DNA of 64,000 nucleotides from Staphylococcus durrellii. GTDB taxonomy: Bacteria > Bacillota > Bacilli > Staphylococcales > Staphylococcaceae. The stretch is from NCBI RefSeq assembly GCF_015594545.1, contig NZ_JADIIO010000001.1, forward strand, positions 2,046,001 to 2,110,000, in the 5' to 3' direction. The translations under genes and the position numbers were made by a program. A model generated the notes under the pieces. The model saw only the letters and a list, made by a program, of their open reading frames with translations, did not search any database and was not told where the DNA came from. Below, piece after piece: positions 63,974 to 64,000 of the stretch (positions are counted from its first letter, which is position 1; every line of letters starts with the position of its first letter).

Positions 63974-64000
63974 TAATTTTCAAAAAATTTAAAATCTTAT

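Noticed and set aside
63903..64000. T-box or attenuator leader before ilvE
   Set aside because: The leader implied by the promoter is only about 35 nt and no hairpin or T-box motif is present. The same holds upstream of the DUF1934-argS operon.

Overview
The window is a chromosomal segment of a Staphylococcus species other than S. aureus. The evidence is AT-rich DNA, staphylococcal sarA, vraX and vraABC, the Mnh2 antiporter, the mvaK1-mvaD-mvaK2 mevalonate block, hxlAB, azo1 and hemQ, in an order that matches the S. aureus ilvE-to-mnh2 interval as I know it. The vraX, VraB, ProP and Azo1 products differ clearly from the S. aureus proteins as I remember them, so a coagulase-negative species is likely. 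The exact species cannot be read from the sequence. I see no tRNA, rRNA, CRISPR array, intact insertion sequence or prophage.

Layout. 1-6.3 kb: the seven-gene overlapping mnh2 Na+/H+ antiporter operon (mnhG2 is cut by the window edge), preceded by a gene for a tyrosine-recombinase-like protein that has lost its catalytic tyrosine. 6.4-9.8 kb: a DUF1659/DUF2922 pair, a YdcZ-type transporter, an orphan HlyD-like adaptor and sarA. 9.9-16.6 kb: two alpha/beta-hydrolase paralogues with Glu at the nucleophile position, a HAD protein, a secreted protein, and a BtuF/FecCD-type metal-compound importer with no ATPase gene. 16.6-24.3 kb: DNA repair, argS and housekeeping enzymes. 24.4-29.3 kb: a sugar cluster of two Gfo/Idh/MocA dehydrogenases, a ThuA-like protein and a TIM-barrel isomerase, with a divergent RpiR regulator and a cre site inside the promoter. 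It resembles oxidoreductive (3-keto) glycoside pathways. 29.4-35.6 kb: mevalonate kinases and decarboxylase, lipL-pta, and hemQ. 35.9-46 kb: ThrE-type exporter halves, a MarR-controlled drug exporter, an amino-acid permease, ung, a choloylglycine-hydrolase family enzyme, pdxK and an LDH-like dehydrogenase. 46-52.4 kb: vraX, a structured C-rich RNA candidate, transporters and the vraABC operon. 52.9-64 kb: hxlAB (formaldehyde/RuMP), yojF-bshB2-folE2, an AraC plus SarA-like regulator pair, azo1, tadA, deoxynucleoside kinases and ilvE.

How parts work together. Isoprenoid precursor supply (mvaK1-D-K2), acetyl-CoA/acetyl-P exchange (pta), lipoyl transfer (lipL) and heme completion (hemQ) sit side by side. 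The mva operon carries two FapR-box-like palindromes at its promoters, which would link isoprenoid flux to malonyl-CoA. The vra genes and vraX represent the cell-envelope stress response. sarA and the second SarA-like gene are global or local regulators.

Most promising new items: the three-hairpin UCCCC RNA region after vraX; the FapR-like operators before mvaK1; the ThuA/Gfo-Idh sugar cluster; the inactivated recombinase at the head of mnh2; the Glu-nucleophile hydrolase pair; and the AraC/SarA-like pair at the place where S. aureus carries the sdr adhesin genes.
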